From positions 1 to 64,000 of the forward strand of contig JACEEZ010024134.1 in NCBI GenBank assembly GCA_016584305.1: a stretch of 64,000 nt of DNA. Direction: 5' to 3'. Each line of letters starts with the position of its first letter. The stretch's first letter is position 1. This document shows, one piece after another, positions 1-11,612 of this stretch. Under the pieces are notes generated by a model. The model worked only from the letters and a program-made list of their open reading frames with translations, searched no databases and was not told the origin of the DNA. The position numbers were made by a program, and so were the translations under genes. Source of the DNA: Chionoecetes opilio (taxonomy: Eukaryota; Arthropoda; Malacostraca; Decapoda; Majidae).

Positions 1-445
1 GACCATTTTCATCTCCATTCGTAAGTATGCGCCCCCAAAATATTGTATTCTATGAATAAGTTACAAGATGCATGTATCAAAATGCCGTATATTACAATAA
101 AACTATAATAATAAAAAAAATTGTTTTTTCGCTCTGACATCCTACCCGATGATGACACCCGGGGGAGGATCAGCTGGCTGGAAACGATGCCTACCTATGG
201 AGCATTGGAGAAGGCCCTCATACCCCACATACACATCATTGTTTATGTTATATTTTTTTTATTTTTTTTAGACAATAAAATATTTTTCAAAAAGCCCAAC
301 CTGACATATGGTGTTTCTGTCCCTTAGGTCAACAATGTACGCCGTACGGGTTAAGCAAAAAAAAGTCTTGGCTTGATTATCACAGAAAATTAAGTTTGTA
401 ACATAGGCGAATCAAAAATAGCTTTACAAAGACCGTTGGACTTAC
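1..445 (-). other. Intron of MTR downstream of the recognised exon
   Basis: The stretch lies 3' (minus-strand sense) of the methionine synthase exon and starts with its donor GTAAGT (minus strand, 440-445). It is AT-rich. I searched both strands for the next MTR exon and did not find it. A plus-strand open frame of 68 codons at 121-327 resembles nothing I know and is taken as chance. Confidence 0.6.
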
Positions 446-600
446 ATATATTCCTATAGTCTGGTCGTTCTACTGATGGAGAAATGGAGAGAGTTCGGTT
501 AGTGGGACCCATTGCACCTGCCACATAGCGCTGTCTTCCTAATGACTCTGATACTTCATCTGCTGCATGTCTTGCCAGTTGAGCAGATTCTAGGTTCAAT
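446..600 (-). CDS. MTR: Methionine synthase, internal exon (homocysteine-binding domain)
   Basis: Cobalamin-dependent methionine synthase is cytosolic. It transfers the methyl group of 5-methyltetrahydrofolate to homocysteine, giving methionine. This exon encodes 51 complete residues of the N-terminal homocysteine-binding barrel. The diagnostic stretch contains [10 protein letters not shown] followed by [14 protein letters not shown], the strongly conserved core of this family. The 3' boundary is a perfect donor, GTAAGT, directly after a split codon (one base, T, left over). The 5' boundary is set at an AG after a moderately pyrimidine-rich run (tttgctccatgatag), leaving one base of a split codon, so the exon is 1+153+1 bp with no stop. 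The reading continues open beyond both splice sites, but the similarity stops there. No neighbouring exon is visible within the window. The family assignment is very likely; the acceptor position is less certain than the donor. Confidence 0.87.
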
Positions 601-704
601 CTATCATGGAGCAAAGGACTTTTATTACATTTACAAATATGAAAGGAAGGGATAGAAAAAAATTTTGTTTGCCCATGAATACTGTCACTCGTTTTACTCT
701 TGAC

Positions 705-795
705 TAGAGGTGGGCCGGATATCCGAATCCAGATCCGCATCATTTCAACATCCGCATCCGCATTGATGGATGCGGATATTATGCAGATATCTTGA
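705..795 (+). repeat. hAT-like terminus with GGATGCGGAT hairpin repeats
   Basis: The segment opens with TAGAGGTGGGC, a common hAT-type terminal sequence, followed by several direct and inverted copies of ATCCGCATC and GATGCGGAT that can fold into a hairpin around 750-775. It lies in the intron upstream of the MTR exon. No matching second terminus was found, so this is probably a MITE fragment. Confidence 0.4.
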
Positions 796-865
796 ATAAC
801 TAGACACTGTACATGTCGGTTGGGAGATTGATTGATTTAATGCCTAAAAAGGTAAAAAGGTGAAT

Positions 866-1516
<651 letters not shown>

Positions 1517-2427
1517 GTGTGTTATTGTGTATAACACTGTCACACAACATCAGCTGACAAGATATGTGTCAAGGTCACTCACTCAAGACCAAAACAGCAT
1601 ACCGCTGGGTAACTCCCAACTCAAGCTCAATCTCAAGCTCCTCTCCCTCCTCTCTCTACGTAAGTGTTGCTGAAGCCACCACCCGAGGAGGCGGGTCACA
1701 AACCCTAGGACTAACACCTGGTACCCATTCACTGCTGAGTTGGACAGGGTTGGGGCCATTTCAGTATTTTTTGGGGGAAAAAGGAGTCTTATAAGCTGTA
1801 AAATACGTAGGTACAAGCCCTCAGTTAACCTCAGGGCCTACCATCCACCCCTGAGGTCACTGCAGAACGGGCTGTAGGCACACCACACACATGCAGGGAA
1901 GGAAGTACCCAGAAAAAATGGGATGAGTTCATCCGAATTTACTCGAAGGAATAAATAGTTATGTTAAAAGGATAGTTATCAGGGGGAAAAAAAAAAAAAA
2001 TAAAGGTTTAACAGAAAAGTGAATTAGCAAGACTAAAAAGGGAAAAAAAATGGAATTGGGGGAGGAAAAAAGGGGGTTCAACCTTTGGGAGAATTACAAA
2101 GCAATAGAAATGAATATGTAAGATCCAAGAGAAGAAGAAAGTAACTATAAGGGGAAATTTAAAATAAAAAAAATGTAAGAAGAACCGAAATTTTTGATAA
2201 AATTATTAAGGAAAATGAAAAAAAAGGGGAGGAATAGATAAATGAAGGTAGAAGGATAGTGTTGAAGATGCTTTAAAAACGGGCCGAGGTGATGAAATAA
2301 TGCTTCAACTGTTTTAAAAGGAAAGTAAATTTTAAAAAACAAAAAATAAATAGCAAAAAAAAATATAGGAAGCATAAAAAAGACGTAATAAAAGTAAAAA
2401 GGGCTAATGGAAAAGTCAAATGTGAGA
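1517..2427. other. Unassigned sequence with one dispersed-repeat block
   Basis: No gene is visible. The block 1643-1698 (CTCCCTCC followed by GTTGCTGAAGCC) is recognisably related to 18664-18718, so it belongs to a dispersed repeat. The part from about 1900 on is A-rich with long homopolymers and looks poorly resolved. Confidence 0.5.
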
Positions 2428-3866
2428 AAACCCCCGGGTCCAGATGGAGTGTCGAATTGGTAATGAAAGAGTGCAGTAAACCAACTACAGGAAAGTTACA
2501 TGTGTAATTGAGAGTTCACTCAATTAGAGCAGAGCCCGCTTGTTTGGGAAAAAGAAAAATTTGTGCCAACCCACAAAGGAGAGACAAAGAAAACCAAAAA
2601 TTTACGGGCCCATATCATTAACAATGTTGGAAAAAAATGTGTAAAAAAAATTGTGAAGGACAGATGGTTAAAATATTTGGAAAGAAAAACACACTTGCAG
2701 GGGGCCAGTTTGGATTAGAGGAGGAATTCATGTACACGAATTTATTAACCTTTTACTCAGTGATCGAGGGACACGGGAAAAGAGAGGGGGGGTCATTGCT
2801 TTTACTTGGACCTAAAAAGGGATTTGCAAGGTCCCTCTAAAGACTGCCTGGAAGCTAGAACATGTAGGGGGATTAAAGGGTGGTTTGCTGAAATGGATAA
2901 AGACTTTTGAGCAACAGAGATGAAACATTAAAAAAAGATCAGAAGTCAGAAGGTGCAGGGAAAAGTGGAGTTCCTAAAGGACAGTTTTGGCCCCGTATTT
3001 TTTGGGTCATGTAAAGTTTTAACAAAGAGTAAACAGTTATATGAGTTTTTCGCTAGATGCTAAATTACTAAGAAAAGTAGAAAAAAAAGAGGACTGTGAG
3101 ATTTAAAAAGGATCTAGATAAGTTTTTAGATGGAGTCAATATGGGAAATGGATTTAATGCCAAAAAGGTAAAGTGAGGGAAATGGGCAGAGCAAAAAGAG
3201 ACGGAGGAAATTTCGTGGGAAAATTTGGAAATCAAAACAAAGGTCGAAAAAGATCGGGGAGTAGGGTTTAAAGGAAATTTGTCCCCGAAAGCATATAAAA
3301 AAGCACGGGGGTAAAACCCATTTGCTGGGAAATTAAAAGAAGGATTCAAAATCTGATGAAGAGATGATCAAAAATTGATAACATTTTTGATTGACCAAGG
3401 TTTGGATTGCGGTAGTGATTTAGTCACCCATAAAAAAGGATATAAGGAATTGAGAGAATCAAGGACAGCCAAAAAATTGGCTCCAAGCCTGAGAATTTCC
3501 CATATGAAAAAAGACTTTCAAGATAAAACTCCCAACATTTGGGAAAAAAGAAGAGAAAGGGGAGATTTTATAGCAGTGTATAGAGAAGAGAGCATAAATG
3601 GGTCGGGAAAAAATTATAGAAATGACTGTTTGTGGGGGAAAAAAGAATACAAGAGGTCATGGAAAAATTGAAAAGGACAACAGCAACGGGACAAAAAAAA
3701 TACAGTTCCCGATAGAAGCATAGAAGCCGGAACAACCTTGATGCAAAAGTGTTTAATGCAAGAAGTTTTAGGATTTCAAAGGCAAGCGGGAAAATAGTAG
3801 ATTTGGAGAGGGGATGTACGAGCATAGCTTTTTTTCCTGTATTTAAAACTGGGTAAATACACACAA
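2428..3866 (+). pseudogene. LINE-A: decayed non-LTR reverse transcriptase, 3' half
   Basis: This is the pol region of a non-LTR retrotransposon, broken by many frameshifts and stops. In order one can read GPDGVSNW (about 2434-2457), a YRPISLT-type block (about 2600-2632), LAGGQFGLEE (about 2695-2730), a VPQGS-like block (about 2968-3000), a damaged DD box before AKLLRKV (about 3040-3075) and the C-terminal LEKRRERGD block (about 3535-3565). The end matches the better-preserved fragment at 18722-19052, including the RFGDG-type C terminus and the 3' UTR motif GGTAAATACACAC (about 3853-3865). A long A run, 3867-3901, follows as a probable tail. The 5' half (ORF1 and endonuclease) is missing. The order of motifs and the shared 3' end make the family call firm; the clade (jockey/CR1-like) is inferred. 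Confidence 0.85.
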
Positions 3867-3873
3867 AAAAAAC

Positions 3874-3904
<31 letters not shown>

Positions 3905-4720
3905 ACGGGATTAAAAAGCATTTTTACAGTTTTTTAATAGAAAAGAGTGGGTGATAGGACAGACCCCTTAGGAACACCAATTGATAGACATAGGAGAAGA
4001 ACAATGACCGTCTACAGTAGCGCAATAGAAGGGTTTTAAAAGGGAAATTTAAAGTTAAAGGGTTCAGAGAGAAGGATAAAAACCAAAGAGGGTATTTTGG
4101 GAAAATTTAAAGTTTTTGTCCCCAGATTTATCAAAAGTTTTTTAATTCAAGGACAACACAAAATTTTCCTGAAACCCCTAAAGGAGGATACCATATTCAG
4201 TTAAAAAAGCTAGATCGCCAGTAATCCCCCTTTACGAAACCGTACTGACAATCAGAAGAAGTTTGTGGCAGATAGATCTTAAAAAAATTTTATTAAGTAT
4301 ATTTAAAAGTTTTATAAACAGGAAGTCAAAGTTATGGGACGGTTTTTTTGTAGGTTAAAACGGTCACCCTTCTTGGGAACAGTTAAATTGAGCAAACTTC
4401 CAGAAAAAGGAAAGGGGGAAGTAGTAGACAAAGATGGAAAAGTTTGACCAGGAAAGGTGCAAGAAAAAGAACCCAGTTTTTGAGAAAAAATGGGAAAGGG
4501 CTCCGTCAGGACCGAAACCCTTCCGAGGATCTGGGCCCGAAAGAGCAGAGAAAAATCATTATGATGGATTTAATAACGGCATAACATAGTGAGGGTGGAG
4601 GAGAAAAAGGAACAAACCCTTCTAAACCAGAGGGGAAATTTTTAGAAAAGGTTTGAGCAAAGATTTCATTTTAGAAATAGATGACAGCTGTGGAGCCATC
4701 GGGTTTGAACATAGGGTGAA
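3905..4720 (-). pseudogene. LINE-B: reverse transcriptase fragment, opposite strand
   Basis: Reading the minus strand, a second and different non-LTR reverse transcriptase is recognisable despite frameshifts. It has a GPDG-like block near 4510, KKGDRFN and RPITLTS (about 4382-4330), YGFRKGG (about 4252-4215), an RGF-containing block corresponding to the catalytic-core approach (about 4190-4150), and a final part resembling the approach to the VPQGS block (about 4020-3910). The fragment stops against the A tract of LINE-A, so the two elements meet tail to tail. Homopolymers here are inflated, so some frame breaks may be consensus errors. Confidence 0.72.
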
Positions 4721-5555
4721 AGATAAAGAAGAAAAATTGTTAAGATTTTTTGGCTAGATGCCAAATCACGAGGGGATTTTTGATTCAGAAAGAAATGAGT
4801 ATATAGAATGATGGCCAAATAGGGAATACGTCTTAAAAACAAATCTAAATACCCTTGAAATAATCACACCCCAAAAATCATGACAATATGTACTCTTTGT
4901 ATTTTATAAATTAAAAAATATATGAATAATCTTTGCAATTCACAGTAGCGAAGTTCACGAATGTTGTTTTGGGGGAAAAAGCAGGGGCTCCACTGCAATT
5001 GGGCCACGCAAGGAAACTTTCATAAAAAAACTTAATTAAAAAGGTAAAAAAAGAAAACCTTTTTTATTCCCCAAGACAATAAATCTACCTGTAGAGATGT
5101 GCTCTAGATTTTAGTACCTGGCCACCTTTTCCCCCTGAATTGGGTTTTTTCTCCAAATGTCTGCACCAGCTTCCAGGTAGCCTGCCCAAAACAAATTTGC
5201 AGTGTTATTATGGTGACTGCCATCTCCCCCCACAGAATTAGTTTCTTTTTTTCACTCGATTTAAGGGGGGGGTTTTTTTCTTCACCCACAGGTACTCTCC
5301 CATACATTGCCTTTTTTTTCATTTTATAGTTTGTTTTTGGTAAAGGAAAAGGCTTCCATAACGAGTATCACGAGTATCATCACTACCCCGAACTCAATGG
5401 TGCAGCTTTATCCCTCTCTTGCACAGTCTAAGTCCTATTTATGGGTTTTGAGTGCCAGAAATGTACAGGAGTTTCCTACTTAATGCATAAAAGGTTCCTG
5501 TTTTTTACTTAACTTGAAATATATGAAAATCCAACATTACTTTTGCCGAAATGGG
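4721..5555. other. No gene seen
   Basis: AT-rich sequence with a minus-strand open frame of 72 codons (5104-5322) that resembles nothing known. No RNA gene or mobile-element terminus was recognised. Confidence 0.4.
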
Positions 5556-5559
5556 TATT

Positions 5560-5706
5560 GTGCGGCCAGATGTGTTTGCGCGTGTTTTCCCCCCCCCCCC
5601 CCTTTTTGTCTCGGGGACGATTGTCTCCACCGCCTATGGGATCTCAGTTTTTTGTCGGGCCCGGTTTTGTTAGAGGTTTTTTCTGAGACGCTGAGACGCT
5701 TAATAC
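5560..5706 (+). repeat. Direct repeat, copy 1 (partner 6364-6506)
   Basis: About 145 bp with a poly-C/poly-T core, the words ATTGTCTCCACCGCC and TCTCAGTTTT, and a GAGACGCT end. The same order of words recurs at 6364-6506, about 800 bp downstream. Confidence 0.75.
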
Positions 5707-6363
5707 AGAGCTTTTAAAAGGAAAGCTTGAAAGTGCAGCTATGCCCCAATAATTCTTAATAGTAGTATATTTTTTCTAGCCTTCCCTGGGAAAAAATCAG
5801 TGCCCCATGCTTTTCCCATACCACGCTTTACTCTGATGCTTATGAACATTTGGGGTTATTGGGTAAAGACCCTTTGAATTTAAAGGGCGGTTTTTTTGCA
5901 AACTGATAGTATGTGCAACTTAAAGTAAATAGGGGATGCTTGTAGTAGTCAAAACCTAACCAATAAAAACTTTACTAATAAAAATTATACTTTTTTTAGT
6001 TTTAGGAAGCAAATTTGGTTTTTTTTTAGTCTATAAAAAAAAGTAAAAAAAAAACTACCATTCTATGCTTCAATTTTTTTGTTTTGGGCTTACCTTTTGG
6101 AGTTCAAAAAGATTTTAGGTTTTGTTAAAACATAATCATTGTTTCCTTTTCACACTGGATTTGTGATCTTGAAATTCCTGGCCTCGTAGTTTCTTCCTCT
6201 AAGGATGCCGCTGGATCATAGTGCCCCTGGCCCCATCAATTTTGAGTATGCGGCTTTAAGGCACTTGGGGTCTCTTCTCCTCGTGTGCAAAGGAAGCATA
6301 TTTTGCTTTAGATGACACACTTACATCTGTTATTCAATTCTGATACTTAACCCTAGAAACAAT

Positions 6364-6506
6364 CGTGCGGCCCCGTTTTGGTTTTTGGGTGTTTCTCCCC
6401 CCCCCCCCCTTTTTTCTCGGGGGGCTGATTGTCTCCACCGCCCATGGTATCTCAGTTTTTGTCTGGCCCCCGTGTTTAAGGTTTTCTGAGACGCTAACCC
6501 TTATAC
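6364..6506 (+). repeat. Direct repeat, copy 2 (partner 5560-5706)
   Basis: Second copy of the 145-bp unit, with the same C12-T6 core, ATTGTCTCCACCGCC and GAGACGCTAA. The sequence between the copies (5707-6363) contains no recognisable gene. Confidence 0.75.
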
Positions 6507-7975
6507 GGTTTATTTTTTACCAAATTGCCGGATAAGGGTCAAGGGTTGTTGTATAAGGGTGCAGACGCAGTATTCCTACACGGCTTTGTTTTTTTTATTT
6601 TTAAAGTGAAATAGCGCATAAAGGGGAAAAAAATTTGTTGGGAGCATCAAAAATGGGGTCTCATCAAACATCATCTGACACCTGTACGATGAGGGAAAGA
6701 CAGTTCGAATTACAGTACCGCAGTGAAACTAATGACAACGTGGGTGTGATGGGAATTGGGAAAGGAAAGTGAGGAGCAGACGGGTCGTAGAAGGATGCCA
6801 GTGTTGGCATCTTCCTTCGCCCCCATCATCATCAAAATCAAGGGAAAAGTTTGAATATTATTTTCCACCGTCCTCCACCCCCAAACAACCCCCAAATGAA
6901 CCCCAAACCAGGTCCCTCCATGCCCCCAAAGCCCTTACGACCCGAGGCTTCCCTCTCAAGTGTAGTGTGTAGAAGTGTGTGCCGCCCAGAAAAGTCGCCG
7001 TCCCCCCCTCAGGTGCCTGCAGCCCCTCCCCATGAAAAAAATTAATATGTAAATCCTGGATTTCTCTCCCCCTTTCTCCTGTTTTCTCTGTTATCATATT
7101 TTTGGGTTTTTATTTAAGCTTTTTTCCCACTGTCCAACTGCCTAAAAGAATATTACTTTTTTTTTTTTTTTTTTTTTTTGCTAAACATACCCATTTTTTT
7201 ACGCCTGGGGGAAAATCCAGCAAACACTACGCCCGGCGTATGTACGCAAGTCTGAGATACTTCCTTTCGAAAACTTTCTTGGGTAGGGGATATCTGCGCC
7301 AAATTTTATGACGTCACAAGGCCAGCTTTACGCCTGGGGCAAGCTGCGCCCCCCCTCCCTGTCCGGATCTGCAAGGTACTTACTCCATTTCCCCTGACGT
7401 CACAGGGCCAATATTATGCGTAGATTTTCCCCCTAATGAGGTTAGCCCCCGGGGTATCCATATATATAAAAAAAAAGTCATTTATCAGCCTAAAGACGTT
7501 ACCACCGAGGTAAGAATTTAAATATAACCTACGGAGTGGGAACGGTCTATGTTTACAAATGTTTGGGGAAAACAAGCCTCGTTTTTGGAGGCCACTACGG
7601 CCGTAGGGACTGCCCCCGTTTTTTTTTGTTATTTAGTTCGTTTTTGGGCACACCCGTTTTTTTTTTGACCACTAGCGGAAATCCCCGAGCGGAATTTTTG
7701 TGGGCAGGGAGGGTTTGGGTCCCACACTAAATTTAAAGTTTTTCACTATCGTTTTTTAGAATTACTTTTGTTTTAATGCCTGCCCCTCAGTGACCATGCC
7801 TTAGTTGGGTACTCGGATGTTGCCTCATTGCATCTGAAGGTATTAGGGCACGTTTGCCCCTTTAAAGGGACCTGGAATTGTCCCCCCAAAAGAATACACG
7901 CCACCGTCGGAGAAAGTTCCTTTTTTTTTCGTGGCGAGAGTTCCCATTAAACGACAGTTCCAAGTCTATATTTAA
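6507..7975. other. No gene seen; two CRE-like palindromes
   Basis: GC-mixed unassigned sequence. TGACGTCA-type palindromes lie near 7308 and 7398, in a locally duplicated stretch that repeats TACGCCTGGGG (about 7201 and 7330). No convincing reading frame. Confidence 0.4.
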
Positions 7976-7980
7976 ATAAA
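7976..7980. repeat. 5-bp target-site duplication, left copy
   Basis: ATAAA lies immediately before the 5' LTR, and the same five bases follow the 3' LTR at 14959-14963. Five base pairs is a usual BEL/Pao target duplication length. Confidence 0.7.
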
Positions 7981-8102
7981 TGTGAAATTATCCCCCAACC
8001 ACCCTCTCAATAAATTTGGAAGTGGGGGTCTTGTTCCCCCCCCCCCCTTTGAGGGGGGTATTGTCCGCTCTCATAGGGGGTCGTGGGGTGTATATCAAAT
8101 TA

Positions 8103-9210
8103 CAGGAAAATACCTTTTTTCCGGGTACCCAAAAACCCGGAAAACCCAATAACCGGAAATTTGTGGCAGGGAAATAAAATATATTAAAAAATAAAAAATT
8201 AACGAAATATTTTAAATTTTAAATTTTTCCGCCGTAACGTAGCGCCACCTATCGCCACCTGTTTTATTCCCCCATAAAGCGCCTGCGCTAGATAATTCAG
8301 TGTTTATCATCCGTGGGAAAATCAGTGCTACCCGACGACCGGAGTGGTATTTTGATCATCCCACATACCCCCCAACACACACACCACCCCCACATCCCAC
8401 CCAAAAACCCCCCCACACTACCACCCGTGTATGTGTGTGTATGTGGGTGTATGTGTGTAAAATAAAAAAGTAACGAAATATTTAACTTTTAATTTTGCCG
8501 CCGTAGACGTGAGCGCCACCTATCGCCACCTGTTTATTCCCGCCATAATGCGCCATGCGCTATGATAATTCAGTGTTTACAGTCCGTGGGCAAGGTCAGT
8601 GCTACCCGACGACCGGAGTGGTATTTGAGTCATCCCACATACCACCCAACACACACACACACCCACACATACCACCCAACACACCCACCCACACATACCA
8701 CCCTGTATGTGGTGTGTGTGTGTGTGTGTGTTGGGTGGTATGTGTGGGTGTGTGTGTTGGGTGGTATGTGTGTGTGTGTGTGTTGGGTGGTATGTGTGGG
8801 TGTGTGTGTTGGGTGGTATGTGTGTGTGTGTGTTAGGTGGTGGGTGTGGTGTGTTGGGTGGTATGTGTGTGTGTGTGTGTGTTGGGGGGTATGTGTGGGT
8901 GTGTGTGTTGGGTGGTATGTGTGTGTGTGTGTGTGTGTTGGGTGGTATGTGTGGGTGTGTGTGTTGGGTGGTATGTGTGTGTGTGTGTTGGGTGTATGTG
9001 TGGGTGTGTGTGTTGGGTGGTATGTGTGTGTGTGTGTGTGTGTTGGGTGGTATGTGTGGGGTGTTGTCATACAATACAAACAATCATACAATATTATGTT
9101 TTATTTTTAGAAAATGCATCTTTCGTAAGTATACTTACCCATTAACCGGACTTTTCCATTAACCGGCTACCCGGAAGTCCGGATATATCCGGATAAAAGG
9201 TATTTTCCTG
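8103..9210 (+). mobile_element. Element X: TA-flanked non-autonomous DNA transposon in the 5' LTR
   Basis: The left end CAGGAAAATACCTTTT is mirrored by the right end AAAAGGTATTTTCCTG, with CCGGA-containing subterminal repeats. TA lies on each side (8101-8102 and 9211-9212). The 3' LTR of the same retrotransposon shows the uninterrupted site near 13490, so the boundaries are proven by an empty site. Inside is a direct duplication (about 8173-8366 and 8457-8645) containing GCGCCACCTATCGCCACCTG, followed by a TG-rich minisatellite. There is no transposase. TA duplication and a CAG-type terminus point to the pogo/Tigger or a related Tc1/mariner group. Confidence 0.85.
8630..9066 (+). repeat. TG-rich minisatellite with CA-rich mirror arm
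   Basis: A CA-rich stretch (8633-8704, words CACATACCACCCAACACA) is followed by about 360 bp of its complement, TGTTGGGTGGTATGTGTG units of roughly 28-36 bp. The two can pair as a long hairpin. All frames are open by composition; none is a gene. Confidence 0.9.
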
Positions 9211-9891
9211 TATAATGGTAATGGGTATTTATTAAGGTAATTTAAGTAAATGATAACTACTGGGATAATATAAATGAACATTCCCAGTGGTTGTTAAGCA
9301 TTTGCACCTTAATTTGAGGCGGCTGCTCATGGGCCGCCGTCCTTTAAATTTGCACCAATTGTGGTGGTCCACCTGCCGCCTACCTGAAAGGGGACACGTG
9401 TATTTGTGGTGGCCGGTGGCCGCTGCCCGCTGAGCCCACGGAAATTCAGTACACTTCCAGCCTCTACCGACTTAACATCTCTTATTAAATATATACGTTG
9501 GATTTGTATATATGAGAGAATTGTATATAGACTCTTTGCACATAGTTAAAAAACAATAGACGTGTTAAAATACGACACAAGTGATTATATCCGCCGCGTC
9601 AAGATAACTGGGTTATGAAAACCTCCCTTATCCCCATATCAAAGCACCACCGCTTCCGCCCTCCGCCTCTGTCCTTCACGGGGGGTTTTCTCGATCACTT
9701 TTGACCACTTGGATCACATGACATTCCCGTTTTAAATCAAAACCTACACCCCAATTCAACCCTACTTCCACCGATAAGAAATCCTTTTTTTATTTTAAAT
9801 ATTTGGGGGTATTGTGTCAGGATGAGATGGGACGATGGGTTTTGTATAGGTAAAAACCTCAAATTAAATATGTTGTGACTTTTTTTTCCAC

Positions 9892-9912
9892 TTTGGGTTG
9901 CCCCAGTGAGGA
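9892..9912 (+). promoter_or_regulatory. Probable primer-binding site
   Basis: Immediately after the 5' LTR there is a TGG-containing run leading into TTGCCCCAGTGAGG, the position and opening (TGG, complement of a tRNA CCA end) expected of a primer-binding site. The tRNA was not identified, and local homopolymer errors make the exact first base uncertain. Confidence 0.4.
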
Positions 9913-10269
9913 ATATTATTTTCCCATGCGACTCAAAATGGTCGTTGTGGGCGAAAATTAAATGGGGCCACCCCCAATTGCGGTTATGAGAGCAGATTTT
10001 GAGGTTTTTTTGGGGGCGTGGGAGAACGATTAAAACAGCCAGTCAACTACATACCCCAGGAGTAGATAACATCAGGGGTTTAAAGTATTTTGTTTTTTGG
10101 TTGGTTGAAATTATATCGCCTTCTCGCGTTTTGGGTAAGGCCGAGCGGGGCACTACCCCCAAATTGGGGATTAATCAAAAATTATCAACAAAAATTATTT
10201 TTATTTGAAGGGACCCTTGCATTTAATATTTTATTTGACTTTTATCAACTAAATCATGGCGAAGTTAGT

Positions 10270-10720
10270 TAAGCTTCATTATGGGCTAAATTAGCAATGC
10301 TCCCACGAATATTAAAAAGTGTGAGGATGAAATTTAAAGGAAATTTCCTATTGAATATTTTAATTTTAAAAAGAAAGGTCTCCCAATTGTTAAATGAGCA
10401 ATGGAATAAATATGGGCAGTTTATTTCCAATATAAATTTAATTAAGAAAAAAGCTGGGGATAAAAAAATGATTCCCATTGCGGGGAATAATCTGACACGA
10501 ATGCCCAAAGTTTACTCGAAAAAAGTAATTAAATATGAGGGTTTACGGGAAAAGTGTGTCATTTCCATCAAAGCTAAAGCTTTTTTAAACCCTTTAAAAT
10601 TTGCAAGGTATGGGGCAGGAACCCGCCCAAAAGGGAGACAAAAATTGTTACACTTGAGGGTAATCAGCTATTTTCAGCCCCCCTTTAATTTAAAGTTTCC
10701 TAGTTAGTGGGTATTTACCC
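10270..10720 (+). pseudogene. BEL/Pao gag remnant
   Basis: An open stretch of 136 codons (10297-10707) shows a basic protein with the block VSQLLNEQW (about 10380-10410) and, near its end, KCVIS then a FLNPLKFARYG segment. This keeps the position of BEL/Pao gag zinc knuckles (first Cys at about 10556), though the later Cys and His residues are lost or shifted. Location just inside the 5' LTR, upstream of the protease, fits gag. The assignment rests on position and spacing more than on identity. Confidence 0.5.
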
Positions 10721-11099
10721 CGTGCCTTTTAAAAATTTATGAAAACCCAAACACCCCTGTAATTAAGTTTTAAAATTTTCTCAGCCTACCAGTCCCCCAA
10801 AAAAACCCTCTCAAAAATAGATACACCCCCTTTCCCAAGGGCTATTTCAGTGAAGTACGAATAAAAAATTGCCCTTATTGGGGGGGAAACCCTCCACCCC
10901 CACATTAAAAATTTTTCAGATTTTTTACAAGATTTTAAAAGGGGTTAAATGACCCTTTGGGTTTTAATTCCCCAACCTGTCCCGGGAAAACATGCTTAAA
11001 ATGCATGCCCCATAAATTTAAGAACTTGTAGGAAATGAAAAACAATCTGTTCATAAAATCGCTCTTTTCCAAAACAGTAAATAATAACTAAGACCCTAC

Positions 11100-11300
11100 G
11101 GTAGTTAAAAGGGGAAATTCACAAGTAAGAGAAATTTCAGCAGCTGTTCCTACTGCAAAATTTGGGGAAGGTGAGCCAAAAGGGTTTTGCAGTCATAGAA
11201 AAGACAATTTTTTTTTTGACCCAAGTGGTAAACAAAGACCCTTTTCAAAAAGCAGGGAATAGTTGAATTATTACAACACCCATAATTAAAAAGTGAATTT
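11100..11300 (+). pseudogene. BEL/Pao protease remnant
   Basis: The frame around 11205-11260 reads a hydrophobic pair followed by FDPSGKQRPFSKS, which matches the pattern of the retropepsin active-site region in BEL/Pao elements (Asp followed by Gly-Ser and Arg-Ser-Phe). It lies between the gag remnant and the pol linker. About 300 bp of damaged sequence follow up to the Y2 insertion. The sequence between 10720 and 11100 cannot be read in any frame, and the reverse transcriptase is not visible. Confidence 0.45.
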
Positions 11301-11612
11301 AGCCATATCATTCATTTTTTAATAATAGGCGCTGATTATTTTGGGCGTTACCTAAGGGAAAGGGCATCAAAAAACATAAAGTCTCTATGTTTTACCAGGG
11401 ACTGGTGGTAAAGTAAAAAATGAGAACCCCTCCCACATACTCACCCGGGGCCCAAAAAGAGAAGAGTTTTTCCCAGTCATGCACAGCCCCTATTAATTTC
11501 GAAAAATTTGGGAAACCCCTTTTTTGCCCCCCAAACCCAATTTGGGAGGTAGTAGAGGGAAAATGGGTTCCAATTTTTAATCAATACATCGCCACTAATG
11601 AAAACCAAATTT

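Larger units (their letters stand above)
7981..9890 (+). repeat. 5' LTR of the BEL/Pao element (split by element X)
   Basis: Starts TGTGAAATTATCC and ends TTTTTTCCA. Without X (8103-9210) and one copy of its TA it is about 800 bp and collinear with 13357-14958 without Y. Shared blocks include AACATTCCCAGTGGTTG and CTGCTCATGGGCCGCCG. Most differences from the 3' LTR are homopolymer indels, as expected from an unpolished consensus rather than from age. Confidence 0.87.

Noticed and set aside
7301..7405. Pair of TGACGTCA sites as a cAMP-response promoter
   Set aside because: No gene follows and the sites lie in a local duplication, so chance or a repeat origin is simpler.
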